Shown: positions 39,701 through 51,100, counted from the stretch's first letter. The stretch is 64,000 nt of DNA from Crotophaga sulcirostris (GCA_013397455.1 VYZB01000077.1:26674-90673); one strand, 5' to 3'. The notes: a model not told the origin generated them from the sequence alone. Numbers and translations are program-made.

Positions 39701-42700
39701 ATTTTCTTCTGCAAGTTTTTTCAGCTCTGATTCTGTGTTACTTATTTGGCCTGACACAAAAGAAATCAAAGGAATAAGATTAGCTCTCCAAACATACCCA
39801 TAATGCAATCCATAGAAACTGATCAATAGCTTGTGTACAGATACCACACCAGTGAAATGGGGAGTGCTACTTAATGAAGCATCACCACCAAGCTGGGATT
39901 CAAAAACATCATGTTTTGGAAAACTTAACAGTTGCATAAATTGATCCCACCACACCTTCTGCACATATGTTTGCAATGAACTCCATAAAGCAGTGATCTG
40001 CCAGTCAAGAACGAGGAATTCTTGCTAATATTTTTCTCTTATTCAGATAAAACCATCTTTCTGCCAAAACCAGTGCTAAACCCATAAAATTCTATTGCAC
40101 ATCCCCTAGGTCTCTGATGTTTTCGTACCTCGGTTCCTGGGTTACTAACACACCTTCCATGCTGTGAAAGTGCAGATAGGCCCATAGTGAGATTTTCTGT
40201 AGGTCACTATTGGTCACGTGCGTAATCCCACAGCAAAAGCCTAAACACCACTGAAGATGGAACCAGACTGTTTTCAGTTAGCTAAAATGTGACACTAAAA
40301 CCTGTGATCCCTTTTGGAAATGTTCATTATGAAGTATAAGGATGTTATAGAAAAACATTCATTACATTACTTAAAGAAGGAATTATGTGAAAAATTTAAG
40401 ATAATTTTAGTGATTTCTACTACATATGTATAGCCTTTTATCTCCTTAAAATGCAGCTTTGCTTGAAAATATCATGCTTACAGACCTAGAATACCAAAAA
40501 ACAGTGAATAAGTTATCTTCTAAAAGTAAATATTTCTAGTAATAAACTGAGAACAAAAGAATAATTATAAGGCATGAATCACCGCTCACTGGTACTTGAG
40601 AATTAAGTTTAGTTCCAATTAAGTCTTATAAATTAAACTAATAAAAAATTCTTGCTAGAGAATAATGAACTCACTGTTTCACATATTCTTTGTTTTAACC
40701 TGACATGACTGTGAAAACCATCTTTCAACATAGTATATGAAGAAACCAAAGGATGCAATCACAAAACTAAAGTCTTACATATGCAATTAATTACTTAATT
40801 GGATTTGGTATGAATAAACATAACTAATAGTTGGCTGGTGGCTTATTATATTTAGCACCTTGAAAAATATCAGCTTTTTTTCAAAGCTGAAAACTAAGCC
40901 ACCTGGAAGAAATCTGAAGAAGCAAAGGAATTGTTTGGGAACACCCATAAGCTATTTTAAAAAATGCTTCAAATCAAGAAAGCAGGGTATGCTTTAAAAA
41001 GACATCAAAACACCTCAATTTAGATAGGAAGTAATTTTAGCTCTACCAATATGAATGTGCGTGTATAAACTGAGAACAATTAATACCAAGTAAAAGCTAG
41101 AGAGGAAGAACACATATGGTCAGCAGAATACAAGACAACCTTGTAAAGCAAACTATAATAAAAGCACTATTACCTTGTGAAAACAGAAAAACTATCAATA
41201 ATGCCTGTCAGTCAAGTAGAACTATTCAGTTAACAGTTAACATCCACATTTGGGGGAAAAAAAACCAAACAGATTGTACCCCAATATAAGATAGAGTCAC
41301 AGAATGCCAGGTTGGAAGGGATCTCTAGGATCATCTGGTCCAGCCTTCAAGATAATAATTCATGTTACTTCAGTTAAAAAAAAAAAGCTAATTACTCTTT
41401 ACTAACATTACCCTTTCTAAATCTCTCCAAATGCTTTTTATAGAGAATTTATTTTTAAATAACCATCTATTTCTGGACCTGCAATACTGACTTCTAAATA
41501 CTTTGCAAAGCTGAAGAAGTTTCCAGAAGACAGAAAAACTAATTCTGTTCTGATACTTTTTAAATAAAGTTTTATAAAAGGTAACTCACGCAACTATAAG
41601 GGTAACTAACTGCCTAACTTCACTTCTGACAACATAACAGCGTGGCTAATAAGTGACCCAACTTGCCAATATTTTCCACAGTTTGTTGGAAATAGAACTT
41701 CTCAAACGAACACAGTAACATCTTTTATGGTATTGTGAATTTGGTAATAGTATAGTTGTATTACATTTCACAGTCTCTGCAGTATTTGACTTTGTTCTAC
41801 AGAGCATTCTAAAACAAACCAAAAAAAAAATCAACACTATGTAAAGCATTGAAATTTACAAAAAAAAAATCAGATATCTCAGAACATTACTGTAAATAGG
41901 GAATCACCATCCAACCGTGTTCTCAGGATTTGATCCTTGTCCTAGAACTATTTAGTTCTTTCATAATACTTAGAAAGAAACATAAAAGCATTAATTAACT
42001 TTGCCCTGGTACAAAGAATAGAAGGGATTTAAATAGAGAAAAAACATGGCACTGACAGCCCGTGCTCGGGACTGGTTGATAAACTTGGCCTAAGTAACCA
42101 AACGATGTTTCAACACAGTCCAACAAAAAATATAAATTGAAGTAAAAGATATAGCCCAGAAAAAAACCAGGCCACATTTCTTGGCAAGAGCGTTTTAAGT
42201 CTGCAAGCAGTTCTGAAAAGCTAGACTTGAGGTAGTGATCCATGACCAGCTGAACAGGGATTTCCAGTGCAGTTCAGTGGCTGAAAGTACAACTGGAGTC
42301 CTTGAACATGCACACAGTAAAAAAACTAAGAATAAAGAATTAAATATTTATCCCCCTACCTTAATCCAAAGTGAACAGACTCTGCTGTCCAGTTCTGTCG
42401 TCAAAACCCTGGGGGAGAGCTAAGCCCTATCCCTGGAAACATTCAGGGTCAGGTTGGATGGGGCTTTGAGCCACATGATCTAGTTGAAGATGTCCCTGCT
42501 CACTGCAGGGGAGTTGGACTAGACAACCTTCATGTTCCTTTCCAATCCAAACCATTCTATAATTCTATGATTTGAAACAGGTGTTCATTTCAGGAGGCTC
42601 TCTGTTATACAGGGGACTGGGCAACACAACCAACAGTTATTTCCTGTGCCCTTAACCTATTTTTTCATGGGAAATGAAAACAACTGGCATGTATGTAAAA

Positions 42701-45332
42701 GTCCACCAGGTAAAACACCAAACCTGAGGAAGTCGAAGGACATTTTAGTATTGATTCTACCAGATCACTCGTTATCCTTTATCCTGACTCTATACTGTTG
42801 CATTATTCCCACTTAGGATTTTGGTTTAGATTGTGCTTTAACGATTTCCATTGATCAGGTGAACCCAAGCTACTTTTTTTTCTCGGTACATCTAGCACTG
42901 AGCTGACACCAGTACATTCCTCAGACAAAATGGGCCTGATGTAATATATTAGACAAACTGACTGTGTTTCATTGAGGCTAACGTGCATTTGCTCCACTTT
43001 GAGAAGAAAGAAATTTCTTTAATTTAATAGGTAAACTTATTACAAGTTTACAATCACCAAAAAATGGGTTTCCTTCAGTGTAGTGGTTTGGTGTGAGTAG
43101 TAATAGTGCTATTCCCTAAAAATTGCTCTAAAAATCTAAACAGCAAGAGCAGAGATGAAAACATTCACAGCTGCCACAGTTTCCAGTCTCTGCTACGCAT
43201 AAGAAGCATATTTTCAATCATTAGGAAAACTAACTACATATTCTTCCATCTCAAAAATGAAACTTCCTCTTTCCCATTTTCCAATCATAACGACTACAAA
43301 ACCAATAAAACATGCATGCACAAATTATCAAAGACTGCAACTAAAATTGAAAATTCGTACTCCATACATTCTACTTAAGAAGGTGTGCTGAAGACACAAG
43401 ATGAATGTAATGCAACATCCTATTAACTGATAGGCATTCAGAGCTATACCAGTACATACTACGAATTCTGCTGGTAGCATAGGCTGGAATCATGGAGTCC
43501 ACTGTTAACTCAGGGTGCAGGATGCAGCCATGAGTGTAGGCATCCATAGGCAAGGAGTCTAGAAGCTCTCTATAGTGTTGCACCCTTGGATAATACATGC
43601 TCCCTTCTTCTGGCATTAATCTTGGTACTCCCTCTGCAATACAAAGTTAAAAACATGGTCAAGAAAACAAGAACCACGTAATGGATCAAGTACTTTCAAA
43701 GCTACCATGGTGATGTCCAACTGGCACAGGTATCTTAGCCATGTTTAAGAAAGTTTCACTGTTCTCCACTCTAACTTGACAATGTTATCTCAACTCAGCA
43801 AAACTTATAAGCACATACTTCATTTTAGAACTTCTGGATAATCCCAATTCCTATGCAGCGACCCACGTAAACACATATTTAAAAGACCTTCAAATCAGAG
43901 AACTGCATTCAGCATCTGTTTTGTACTTCTAGGGATGGGAGATTGTGGCACACAACCCTTTAGCACTCTCACAGTAGGGCACAACTCAGGCTGAAAGAAA
44001 CCGTTATGGCTGAAATATTACTACAGCTGTAATACGGTAAAAATAACAGTACAGGAATCCTACTCAAACCATGGTTAGAAGTATTCCTGCACACCACTGA
44101 GTTTTATCCTGCCCTTGATCTGCCTGGGCCCTGGCTCTTCATTTGACAAACCTGCAAGTGTTAAATGTATATTATGTTCCTCTAACAATGAAGTTTTCTC
44201 CATGGCTTAGAGATCACAGTACTAAATACCTGAAACACAGAACTCTGCCTCTTCACACCTAAAAAAATATAACTTTGCATTTCCTTCAAAAATGGAAGCA
44301 ATCTATTTTTTGGCAATACAGACAAGGAATCTCAAAAGCCTGCATGTGATCACTCCTGACGTTTTTCTTCCTACATTTTTACCACTTCAGTCCATTTTGG
44401 CTTCAAAAATAATTGACACACTTCCTTCCCTCAGGATTATTCTAGAATTAAATACTAAGGTGTGTGCATCTTCTTTCTCGCACAGAATCAGGAGCTGCCC
44501 AACAACAGCAAAAGCTGTGCAGCCCTCTGTTCAACACATTTTTTGTGGCAGTCTCACCACAGGGCTAGCACTACTGACTTCCCCACCCTGCCTCAAGGGG
44601 TGAGGAGGACAGGGGTGGGTTTTTACTTATAGCTGCTTGTAAAGGTGCTGGAAGCCCATAACAACCTCATTTTAAAGGAACATAGTTTCACTCCATACCA
44701 CCAACTATTAGAAGAACTCATTTACTGGTGAGATTATAGATGTTTTCTGGTTCTGAACAAACCAACACATAGCGATAGGGAGCTGACCCCAACACTGCTG
44801 CATGTTATGGATACACATGGAAGGCCTTCCATGGAAACATCCACGCTACGGATGCACGGGGAAGGATCTCCCACCGAAACAGCTACAGGATTACCATCTA
44901 CAAACGTCGTTTCGAGGTAATCAATAATCTGCGTTGCCTCGCAAATGATGTTTTCCCCATGGATCAGGACAGGGACTTCTCCAGAGGAATTCAAGCGCAT
45001 GAACCACGGCTCGTTGTGCTCGCTCAGCGGTAGGTTTACATCGTGCTCTTCGCACTTCAGGGCTTTTTCGGCTATTGCCAAGCGCACCTGCAACGGTACC
45101 ATCGGAGTCACCCCAGCAGAAGCGCTCCAGGACTGATGCTCCCGGTCTGCCGGGGATGCACAACACCCTCACGACCCTCCCTCCCTCCCGCCGCGGGCAG
45201 GCAGGGGCTGCCGGTACCACCCTCCTCGTCCCTCCCCGCCAGCACCCCGGGAGAAAGCAACGCGGGCCCTGCATGCCTCACCTTCTGCGAGGAGAAGGAC
45301 TGTGTCCAGTGGTACAGCACCAGCGGCGCCAT
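36387..45332 (-). CDS. GDAP1: GDAP1, whole coding span (6 exons, join on minus strand)
   Basis: Ganglioside-induced differentiation-associated protein 1 is a tail-anchored GST-like protein of the mitochondrial outer membrane. In other vertebrates it affects mitochondrial fission, redox state and organelle contacts, and human mutations cause Charcot-Marie-Tooth neuropathy. Coding exons are 45332-45282, 45087-44895, 43633-43460, 39750-39656, 39189-39075 and 36769-36387. They sum to 1011 nt, or 336 residues plus stop, and all introns are GT-AG with matching phases. Residues 3-82 form the thioredoxin-like GST-N part (GEVPVLIHGENIICEATQ), about 130-270 the GST-C part, 274-296 a hydrophobic/basic stretch, and 297-318 the membrane anchor, followed by a short basic tail. 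The human protein is 358 residues. The 22-residue difference lies wholly at the N-terminus, and with that offset human neuropathy positions R120, H123, L239, C240 and R282 fall on R98, H101, L217, C218 and R260. The coding sequence looks intact. Confidence 0.96.
39075..39189 (-). CDS. GDAP1: GDAP1 coding exon 5
   Basis: This exon encodes residues 172-209 (from SKLLDHDNIKYLKKILDELE to RRNEETP) and the first base of codon 210. The acceptor is ATTTAG|TCTAAA and the donor CACCAG|GTCAGG. It forms the second half of the GDAP1-specific helical insertion and is nearly identical to the human peptide (one V-to-I change is visible). Intron 4 between exons 4 and 5 is 466 bp. Confidence 0.95.
39656..39750 (-). 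CDS. GDAP1: GDAP1 coding exon 4
   Basis: This exon completes codon 140 (A|GC, Ser) and encodes residues 141-171, starting QISNTESELKKLAEENPDLQ. The acceptor is TGTCAG|GCCAAA and the donor CTTAAA|GTAAGA. It lies in the GDAP1-specific alpha4-alpha5 insertion that ordinary cytosolic GSTs lack, and it is charged and helical in character. Only one or two substitutions separate it from the mammalian exon. Confidence 0.95.
41293..41347 (-). mobile_element. Short CR1 3' tail in GDAP1 intron 3
   Basis: GAGTCACAGAATGCCAGG followed by TTGGAAGGGATCTCTAGGAT and ATCTGGTCCAGCC is the reverse complement of the conserved CR1 3' end. Only about 55 bp remain. Confidence 0.75.
42430..42573 (+). mobile_element. 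CR1 3' end in GDAP1 intron 3
   Basis: The segment contains GGTTGGATGGGGCTTTGAGC, then GTTGGACTAGACAACC and TTCCAATCCAAACC, and the terminal repeat ATTCTATAATTCTATGA. These are diagnostic of the 3' untranslated end of CR1 on the plus strand. It is about 140 bp and heavily 5'-truncated. Confidence 0.88.
43460..43633 (-). CDS. GDAP1: GDAP1 coding exon 3
   Basis: This exon encodes the rest of codon 82 (GAG, Glu, split across intron 2) through residue 139, plus the first base of codon 140. The acceptor is TTGCAG|AGGGAG and the donor CGTA|GTATGT. Translation begins GVPRLMPEEGSMYYPRVQHY and ends MIPAYATSRIR. It contains R98 and H101, equivalent to human R120 and H123, which are frequent neuropathy sites. 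Both are the normal residues here. Confidence 0.95.
44895..45087 (-). CDS. GDAP1: GDAP1 coding exon 2
   Basis: This exon encodes residues 18-81, the bulk of the GST-N domain, and gives the first base of codon 82. The acceptor is TTGCAG|GTGCGC and the donor GATG|GTAATC. Translation begins VRLAIAEKALKCEEHDVNLP and ends DYLETTFVD. It carries the cysteine equivalent to human C51 (here C29) and the proline-containing GEVPVL loop that in GSTs sits at the glutathione site. Intron 1 (45088-45281) is only 194 bp and GC-rich. Confidence 0.95.
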
Positions 45333-45500
45333 GGCCGCCCGCCCCGCCCTGCGCCTGCTCTTGGAGCCTGAAAGGGGCGCCCGGGGCAGGGGGGTCTGGT
45401 CTGGTGTGGTCTGCGCGGCGCAGCCTGAGGGCAGAGAACGGCCCTTCGTGAGGGGAAAGCGCCGGCAGCCGCCCCTCGGGAAGCGCAGGAAGACGGATGC
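45030..45500 (-). promoter_or_regulatory. GDAP1: CpG island / GDAP1 promoter region
   Basis: This GC- and CpG-rich block surrounds GDAP1 exon 1, intron 1 and the start of exon 2, in a neighbourhood that is otherwise AT-rich. CpGs are frequent (for example CCGCCGCGGGC near 45190 and GCGCCGGCAGCC near 45460). I see no TATA box close to the start, which fits a broadly expressed, TATA-less CpG-island promoter. The transcription start site is not fixed by sequence alone. Confidence 0.7.
45282..45332 (-). CDS. GDAP1: GDAP1 coding exon 1
   Basis: This exon encodes residues 1-17 (MAPLVLYHWTQSFSSQK), the first beta strand and turn of the GST-N fold. The donor reads CAGAAG|GTGAGG and the exon ends in phase 0. 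I chose the ATG at 45332 because it has a good Kozak context (GCC ATG G, with G at -3) and because homology to the mammalian protein stops just after it. The frame stays open upstream to about 45560, so a longer N-terminus cannot be excluded from sequence alone. That upstream frame (…SGSKSRRRAGRAA) does not resemble the mammalian N-terminal extension. Confidence 0.88.
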
Positions 45501-46035
45501 GCAGGTAAAAAGGTCACACGGCAGGATTTCCTCTCCCCCGCTTTTTATTTTCTCGAACAAGTACTTCCACTGTGAATTTCGGGGATATTGGCATCATGCT
45601 CTTGGGGAAAAAAGAGACATAAATGTTATCAATCAGAAGCCATCCCGAATTGGACCCTGTGAGTATAAAGACTCCATTGGCAAATGTACTTAAGCTTACA
45701 GCAAAAATAAAGATAAAGCTCTAATAAACATTGCTTTTGCCTCCAGACATGTTTTTTCATTCTCAAGAGAGAAGGCTTCTCAATGATTTTTTTTTTTTAA
45801 ACAAAATTAGAAAAAATGAACAATTTTGCAGGTTTGGGGTTTGTTTTTTTTTTCTATGTGAAGTAGGTCCTGAAAAGCATCTGATAACAAACAGTAGCTT
45901 CCATCATCAGAAAATGCTTCCTCTTTCTCATGGGCAATAGTTTAGAAGATGCAATTGCTGGTAGTACAAGCCTTGCTCATCAGACACTATCTGCTGCATC
46001 ACGGAGGTGAGCAAACTAAAACCCATGGTGAGATA

Positions 46036-46110
46036 TTATCATAGAATGATTAAGTTTGGAAAAGACCTCTGAGATCACTCTCTTCATCCTGATTGCTCAA
46101 TCCACAATAA
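46036..46110 (-). mobile_element. Short CR1 3' tail fragment
   Basis: ATCATAGAATGATTAAGTTT followed by GGAAAAGACCTCTGAGATCA matches the reverse complement of the CR1 3' end. It then decays beyond recognition. It lies about 0.7 kb upstream of the GDAP1 start codon. Confidence 0.7.
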
Positions 46111-47120
46111 AGGGGCTACTTCAGGTGAACCTGAATAACCCACCCTCACATGTAATTTCTGTATGCTGGCTGAATCCCACAGCATCCTCAGGATCTGAAC
46201 CTAGTATGTTGAGAGCAACATCCCAATAACAAGGACATTTGATTTTAAGGGAAATTTTGACTAATATTGAGCAAAGGAATGGATTTAAGTCACTGAAAGT
46301 GACAAGGTCATGGACAAATTTTCAAAAGGGAAGAAACAAAGAGCCAGCTTCCAGCCCCGCACTGTTCACGAGAGCTGACATGAGAGCAGCCCTGTGCCTT
46401 CCCCAGAGACTACTCCCAGCTAGAGTCACAAACAGAAATCATCTCATCAGAAGGGCAAGCATGAGGAAAGGCTTCTCACAAATCCCAGCTGGTAGTAGTC
46501 TGTGTGTTACTGATGATAAATCTTACATTTTGGGGAATTTAATCATGATTCTTCAAAAGGCTGGAGAATGTGCTTAGAACTGATATCAAGAATGCAGTCA
46601 ATGGAATGAGATAAATACATTTCTACTGGTCTTAGTTCTTTCCAAGATCTATGACTAAGGTAAGAGTGCTGGAATACCCCCTCCAGCCCTAGCGCTTTAA
46701 CCTATGACTCGCTAATACACAGGTGTTCTCACAGGTGTCTTAACCTGGGTTGCTGTACAGCTAGATCTTACAGTAAGTATCTCAAGGCAAAGAACCCGGT
46801 ATTAGATAACACACTTTTTAAAAAAGAAAAAAAATTACATGCACTAGACACTAGGTTTTAGGGGTTTTTTCTTAGTTTTGCCTTTGAATCAAAATGTTGT
46901 CATTTTGTCAGTTACCAGACCACTGCTCCATTTCAATTCTCTTGTGCAACTAATTAATATCAAACACATACTTGAGAGTTCATTATGCTTTGTCATCTGT
47001 TTTGGATGCCTAGAAAGGCAATGAAAGATATCTATCCTCTATCACAATAAGGAGAAAAGGACAAATGCGAACCGCATTTCCTACTTCAGACCTGTTCAAT
47101 AACAGAATAGCTGTGTTCCA

Positions 47121-47480
47121 AGATTTATGATTCTGTGATAAGACATCTAAGACCATCCAGTCCAACCATCAGCCCAACACACTACCATGCCTACTAAACC
47201 ATGTCCTAAAGTGCCACGTCTACACTTTTTTTGAACACCTCCAGGGAAGGAGACTCCACCACTTCCCTGGGCAGCTTGTTCCAATGCTTCACCAATCTTT
47301 TAGTAAATTTTTTTTTTCTAATATCCAATTGAAACCTCCCCTGGCACAACCAGAGGCCATTTCCTCTCATTCTATCATTTGTTATTCGGCAGAGGAGACC
47401 AAAAACGCCCTTGCTACAACCTCCTTTCAAGTAGTTGTAGACAGCAATAAAGCACCCCTCAGCCTCTTCTTCTCCAGGCT
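47121..47480 (-). mobile_element. CR1 LINE 3' end, adjoining the TACC3-like retrocopy
   Basis: Minus-strand reading gives the CR1 ORF2 C-terminal segment (…KGGCSKGVFGLLCRITND and [20 protein letters not shown]) and then the CR1 3' tail with ATGGTTGGACTGG-like sequence and a terminal ATCATAAATC-type repeat near 47125. The copy is 5'-truncated at about 47480, inside the motif equivalent to LEKKRLRG. It lies on the same strand as, and about 100 bp downstream of, the TACC3-like fragment. Confidence 0.85.
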
Positions 47481-47579
47481 AAAAGAAAAAAATACTGTTT
47501 TAGTTTTTCCCGACATATATAATTAAAACAGTGACAAGAAAGGAAGTCAGAGAAACAGCAGATTTACAAGATGGTTAAG

Positions 47580-47880
47580 CTATAAGTTTTTTTCCATCTT
47601 CAAGATCAATTCACCAGATTTTTGTTAGTTCCTCATTTTCTTTAGTCTTTTGCCCAAGACTCTTCTCAAAAGACTGGATTCTCATTTGTTCTTTGTGGAA
47701 ACCGGCTCATAGTGCTGCAGTCTCTGATCTAGCTTTCCTTCATACCTAGGCAATTCCCTCGCTTGCTTGATGCAGCTTCTCTTTCAGCATGTGCCTCATA
47801 TCTCTGGCGCCTCCTTTTTTAATTCTAGCCAGGTATTCTTCAGCACTTTTTTTCAGAGCTTCTTCACTGGAGCACTTCAT
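47580..47880 (-). pseudogene. TACC3-like retropseudogene fragment (C-terminal TACC coiled coil)
   Basis: Read on the minus strand, this intronless stretch matches the C-terminal coiled coil of transforming acidic coiled-coil proteins. It starts with MKCSSEEALKKSAEEYLARI, then a frame-shifted RYEAHAE…EKL, then [41 protein letters not shown] and, after another shift, LILKMEK and a stop. [18 protein letters not shown] and the KMEK ending fit TACC3 better than TACC1 or TACC2. At least three frameshifts and three internal stops (47748-47746, 47742-47740, 47709-47707) show it is dead. Family members are multi-exon, so the missing introns imply a 5'-truncated retrocopy. A CR1 3' end follows directly on the same strand. 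Confidence 0.75.
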
Positions 47881-47894
47881 ACTGGGGTGTTTCC

Positions 47895-48125
47895 TCTCCC
47901 TTCAACGCAGCCGTGAGCACTGCTAGGAAACGCTGCCGGCACGGCCCTGCCTGCGGTTGTGGCTCGGGGCGGCAGGAGGGGCCTGCAGCGGGCTCCCTCA
48001 GCCCCGCAGGCCGCTGTTCCCACTGCCGACCACGCGAGGCCTCCCTTCTCCAAAAATACGGTGCACAGCATCTTCTGCTTCCGGAGATGTCGAAAATAAA
48101 AGAGGCAGACGCCTTTTCCTTCAGG
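47895..48125. promoter_or_regulatory. Second small CpG island upstream of GDAP1
   Basis: A compact block has roughly 19 CpGs in about 220 bp, far above its surroundings, with high GC content. It includes CTTCCGG at 48078-48084, a match to the ETS-factor core. It lies about 2.7 kb upstream of the GDAP1 start codon and directly 5' of the TACC3-like retrocopy. It could be an alternative GDAP1 promoter, a promoter for a divergent plus-strand transcript, or GC-rich sequence carried in with the retrocopy. No convincing coding exon is visible in it. Confidence 0.45.
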
Positions 48126-51100
48126 ACAAGCGCCTATCCATCCTCCTGTGTTTGCTCCCAAGCCCAGCTACCTTCTCACACACAAAGAAAAGCAAAACAA
48201 AGAGCCAAGTTTATGAAGAAGTTCACAGGATCCTGGAAAACCTTGTTCCACATGCATTTACACAAAGCTATAGACAAATGAAATGAAAGTTAGTCTCCGT
48301 AAAGGTACTTTTTAACGTGTAAATGTAATGAGTACAAAAGCAGAGCAAGGCACAAAGCTACACCAGCTGCAAATCTGACTGGTATCTTGGCACCTTGCCC
48401 TTGCAAGCAGACCACCAACACTGTGTAATAAACCACTTTTCCAACCATACTGATATTCTTGCCGTGTTTCTCTACATGGCTCCTCTTGGGCCTTTTTCAG
48501 TATCCTGCACATGTTTACAAATATATAGATATATACCCCTCTACAAGTGTTTTCTTCTATGCATGTTTTTACATTGTGGAAAGAAAATAACATTTACAGG
48601 TATTACTAATAGACAAGCAGTACCAAAATGAACTTAATAAGCTGTTGTATAAATTCAGTCAGAGATCTGAAAGTCCGTATTGTAACTGTTTTCTTCTTTA
48701 TTTCACCACTCACTCCATTATACTATCAGGAAACCTATAGGCCAGATATGTCATGAAAATTATTACTGCCAGTAAAAAATGACAATTTCTTATCAGATCA
48801 TCTATTTCTGTGTATTTGATCTGTTTTATTAGATGGGGGGGGGAATCTTTTGCTTTTTTTTCTATGCAGCCAGAGCCATTATAGCTGAAAATTAGCTGGA
48901 TTCTATGTATGCACCAGTCACAGATGCATTGGTTCAGTTCCAAGAGCAGAACCGGCCTAACTGACAGTGGTGCAGGAGTTAATATTAGTCAGGAAAGTAA
49001 GATGGGCTCTCTTCTGGACCTTCTGTCATCAATAGTTATTAGCTAAATTCCAGTTGCAGATGCGGTACTACTGGCAATGACATGAGTCAAAAACCCCATA
49101 GTATTGAATTCAGATACCCAAGTGAGATTTAATATTAACACAAGAACTGTTTTTAATATGACTGATGAATTACATTTGCAACCCTTGAGAAACAGTGAGA
49201 GCAAAGTTACATCTTGACAGTCACCGTTGAGACTGTCTGTGCCCTAACTTAGTTGTGTGTAAAGCTGTGGAGGGATGCCAACCTAAGCAATTCTAGATAG
49301 CTGACACATATTCTTAAGAAATAAAATTACTGAGTTACGATTTTATATCCAACAAAATCCACCTGTTCGTAGAACTTACGTTGTCCCTTTCAAAGTTACT
49401 TAAGATATCATGCTAGGTTTTCTTCAGGAATTTCACCACAAAATTCTGCCAGTTATCTTTAAATACCATAGTCCAACCTGTACCATGCAGAACCTATATG
49501 TCAATACTTCAGAAATACTGCTTAATAATTAATTTTTCTATTAAAAATTATTCCTAGTAGTTTTATAGGAAGACTATTTCAGAATAGTTAGTATTGATTG
49601 CATACATTTCTAGTTTTTGAGATACAAAAAATATTAATTTTTGTAACACTATAAAAACTTCAGTAGTTTTGATAACTGGAATAAACTTTCCTGAAATATC
49701 AGGCTTTTTAATCAAGCACAAAAATACATTTAATACTTTTACATAAGGTGCAAAAAGGGCAATTTCTTAGCTAGAAACCTAAAAAATAGGTATTATCATT
49801 ACAGTTTGTATATAAACAGCATCTTCAACAAATTTTAAAATCTAACATATCAGACGAATTCAAAAGATCTAAAACATGGATTTATGTACCTGCCCGTGTT
49901 TGTTGTCTCCGTGGATATGTGTAATATGCTGGCTAAGGAATTTGATCATTAGTGAGCTATCGGGAACAATTTTGTATCATCACTTCACATGTTCATCTTC
50001 CCTCACAGTAACTTAAATGTGTAACTCACACAAGTAAAAATTCTATCAAAAAGTTCTCCTGTGCTCTGTACCTCTGCACAATATCCAGGTGCTGATTTTT
50101 GTACTGGTTTTAATCTAACAGTGATGACATTTTGTTGACAGCCATCATGTTACATGTTTGTACGGCACTGTCTAGCACATTGGGTTTTGGCTGTCCATTA
50201 AAATTCACGTATTGCCACAGCACAAACAATGAATGTAAACAATAGTATCTTTCAGCTATTGCCTGTGGCAAAAAACAGAGCATGCAACTTGGAGCTAGTA
50301 AAATAGATTGCTTAGATGCTGAAACAAAGTCCACCAAAGTTAGTGGGGTGTTTGCAATTTGGAAAATGTCCTTTGATGCCTCATGCAGTATTTTCCTTGA
50401 CTGGAAAATAATTTTTAAAGATATTACCTGCAAAATTATAGAAATCAGATACTTTCCATCCTTGAAACAAGCCCAAAGTTTAACCATTTTCAAAAACTTC
50501 TAAAAAATCTCAGTTATTATTTCTAGTGAAAACGTTGTGAAAACTTTTACAAGTTAATTTGTAAATGAGTTTAAAGTAAGCATTTGATCTTTTTCGGCCA
50601 ACCGTTCACTGTTTTAAAATACTTTAAAGGGTTATCATGTACTCCAAACATTTTCATTGCAAACAGAAAATAGCTGCCACTGAGGAATAGTTATTACTTT
50701 TAACAGCATTAGTTATTAAGACAACACAGAAACCTAGTTCTCATTTAAATAAGGAAATTCTTATTTCTCCAGCCTTAATTCTTGCTGTTTGCTCATTACC
50801 TTGTTGCAAGCTGGACTAAAAAACAAGACTAATGGGCGAAAATGTTTCAATAAGCCCCCTCAAAATCTCACCTCAAGAGACAGTCAGACATCCATGTTAA
50901 ATGGAAGTAAAAAAAAAGTGCTTTCAAAATCTCTGTTGAGAGCATACTGTGCCATCACAGCAACAGGGATGAAGGTTGTTCTGCCCTGCATCATCCATGG
51001 CCTCCACATGACCACCGGAAAATCATCAGGGCCGGCTGGGTAACCTGGCTCATGACTGTTCGTGGAGGGGCAGGGGCCATAAATATAGGTAGAATATTTT

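Larger units (their letters stand above)
36770..44896 (-). other. GDAP1: GDAP1 introns 2-5
   Basis: Intron 2 is 43634-44894, intron 3 is 39751-43459, intron 4 is 39190-39655 and intron 5 is 36770-39074. They are AT-rich. Intron 3 contains two short CR1 tails on opposite strands (about 41293-41345 and 42438-42573). Introns 2, 4 and 5 show no recognisable element or nested gene; short open frames in intron 5 (37240-38100) resemble nothing I know. Confidence 0.8.

Noticed and set aside
45108..45560. A 150-codon minus-strand frame starting MFEKIKSGG
   Set aside because: It is GDAP1 exon 1 read into intron 1 and into the upstream region. Only residues from the 45332 ATG to the splice donor match the family.
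45043..45693. A 216-codon plus-strand open frame opposite GDAP1 exons 1-2
   Set aside because: CpG-island DNA has few stop codons. The frame runs antisense to proven GDAP1 exons and has no recognisable domain.
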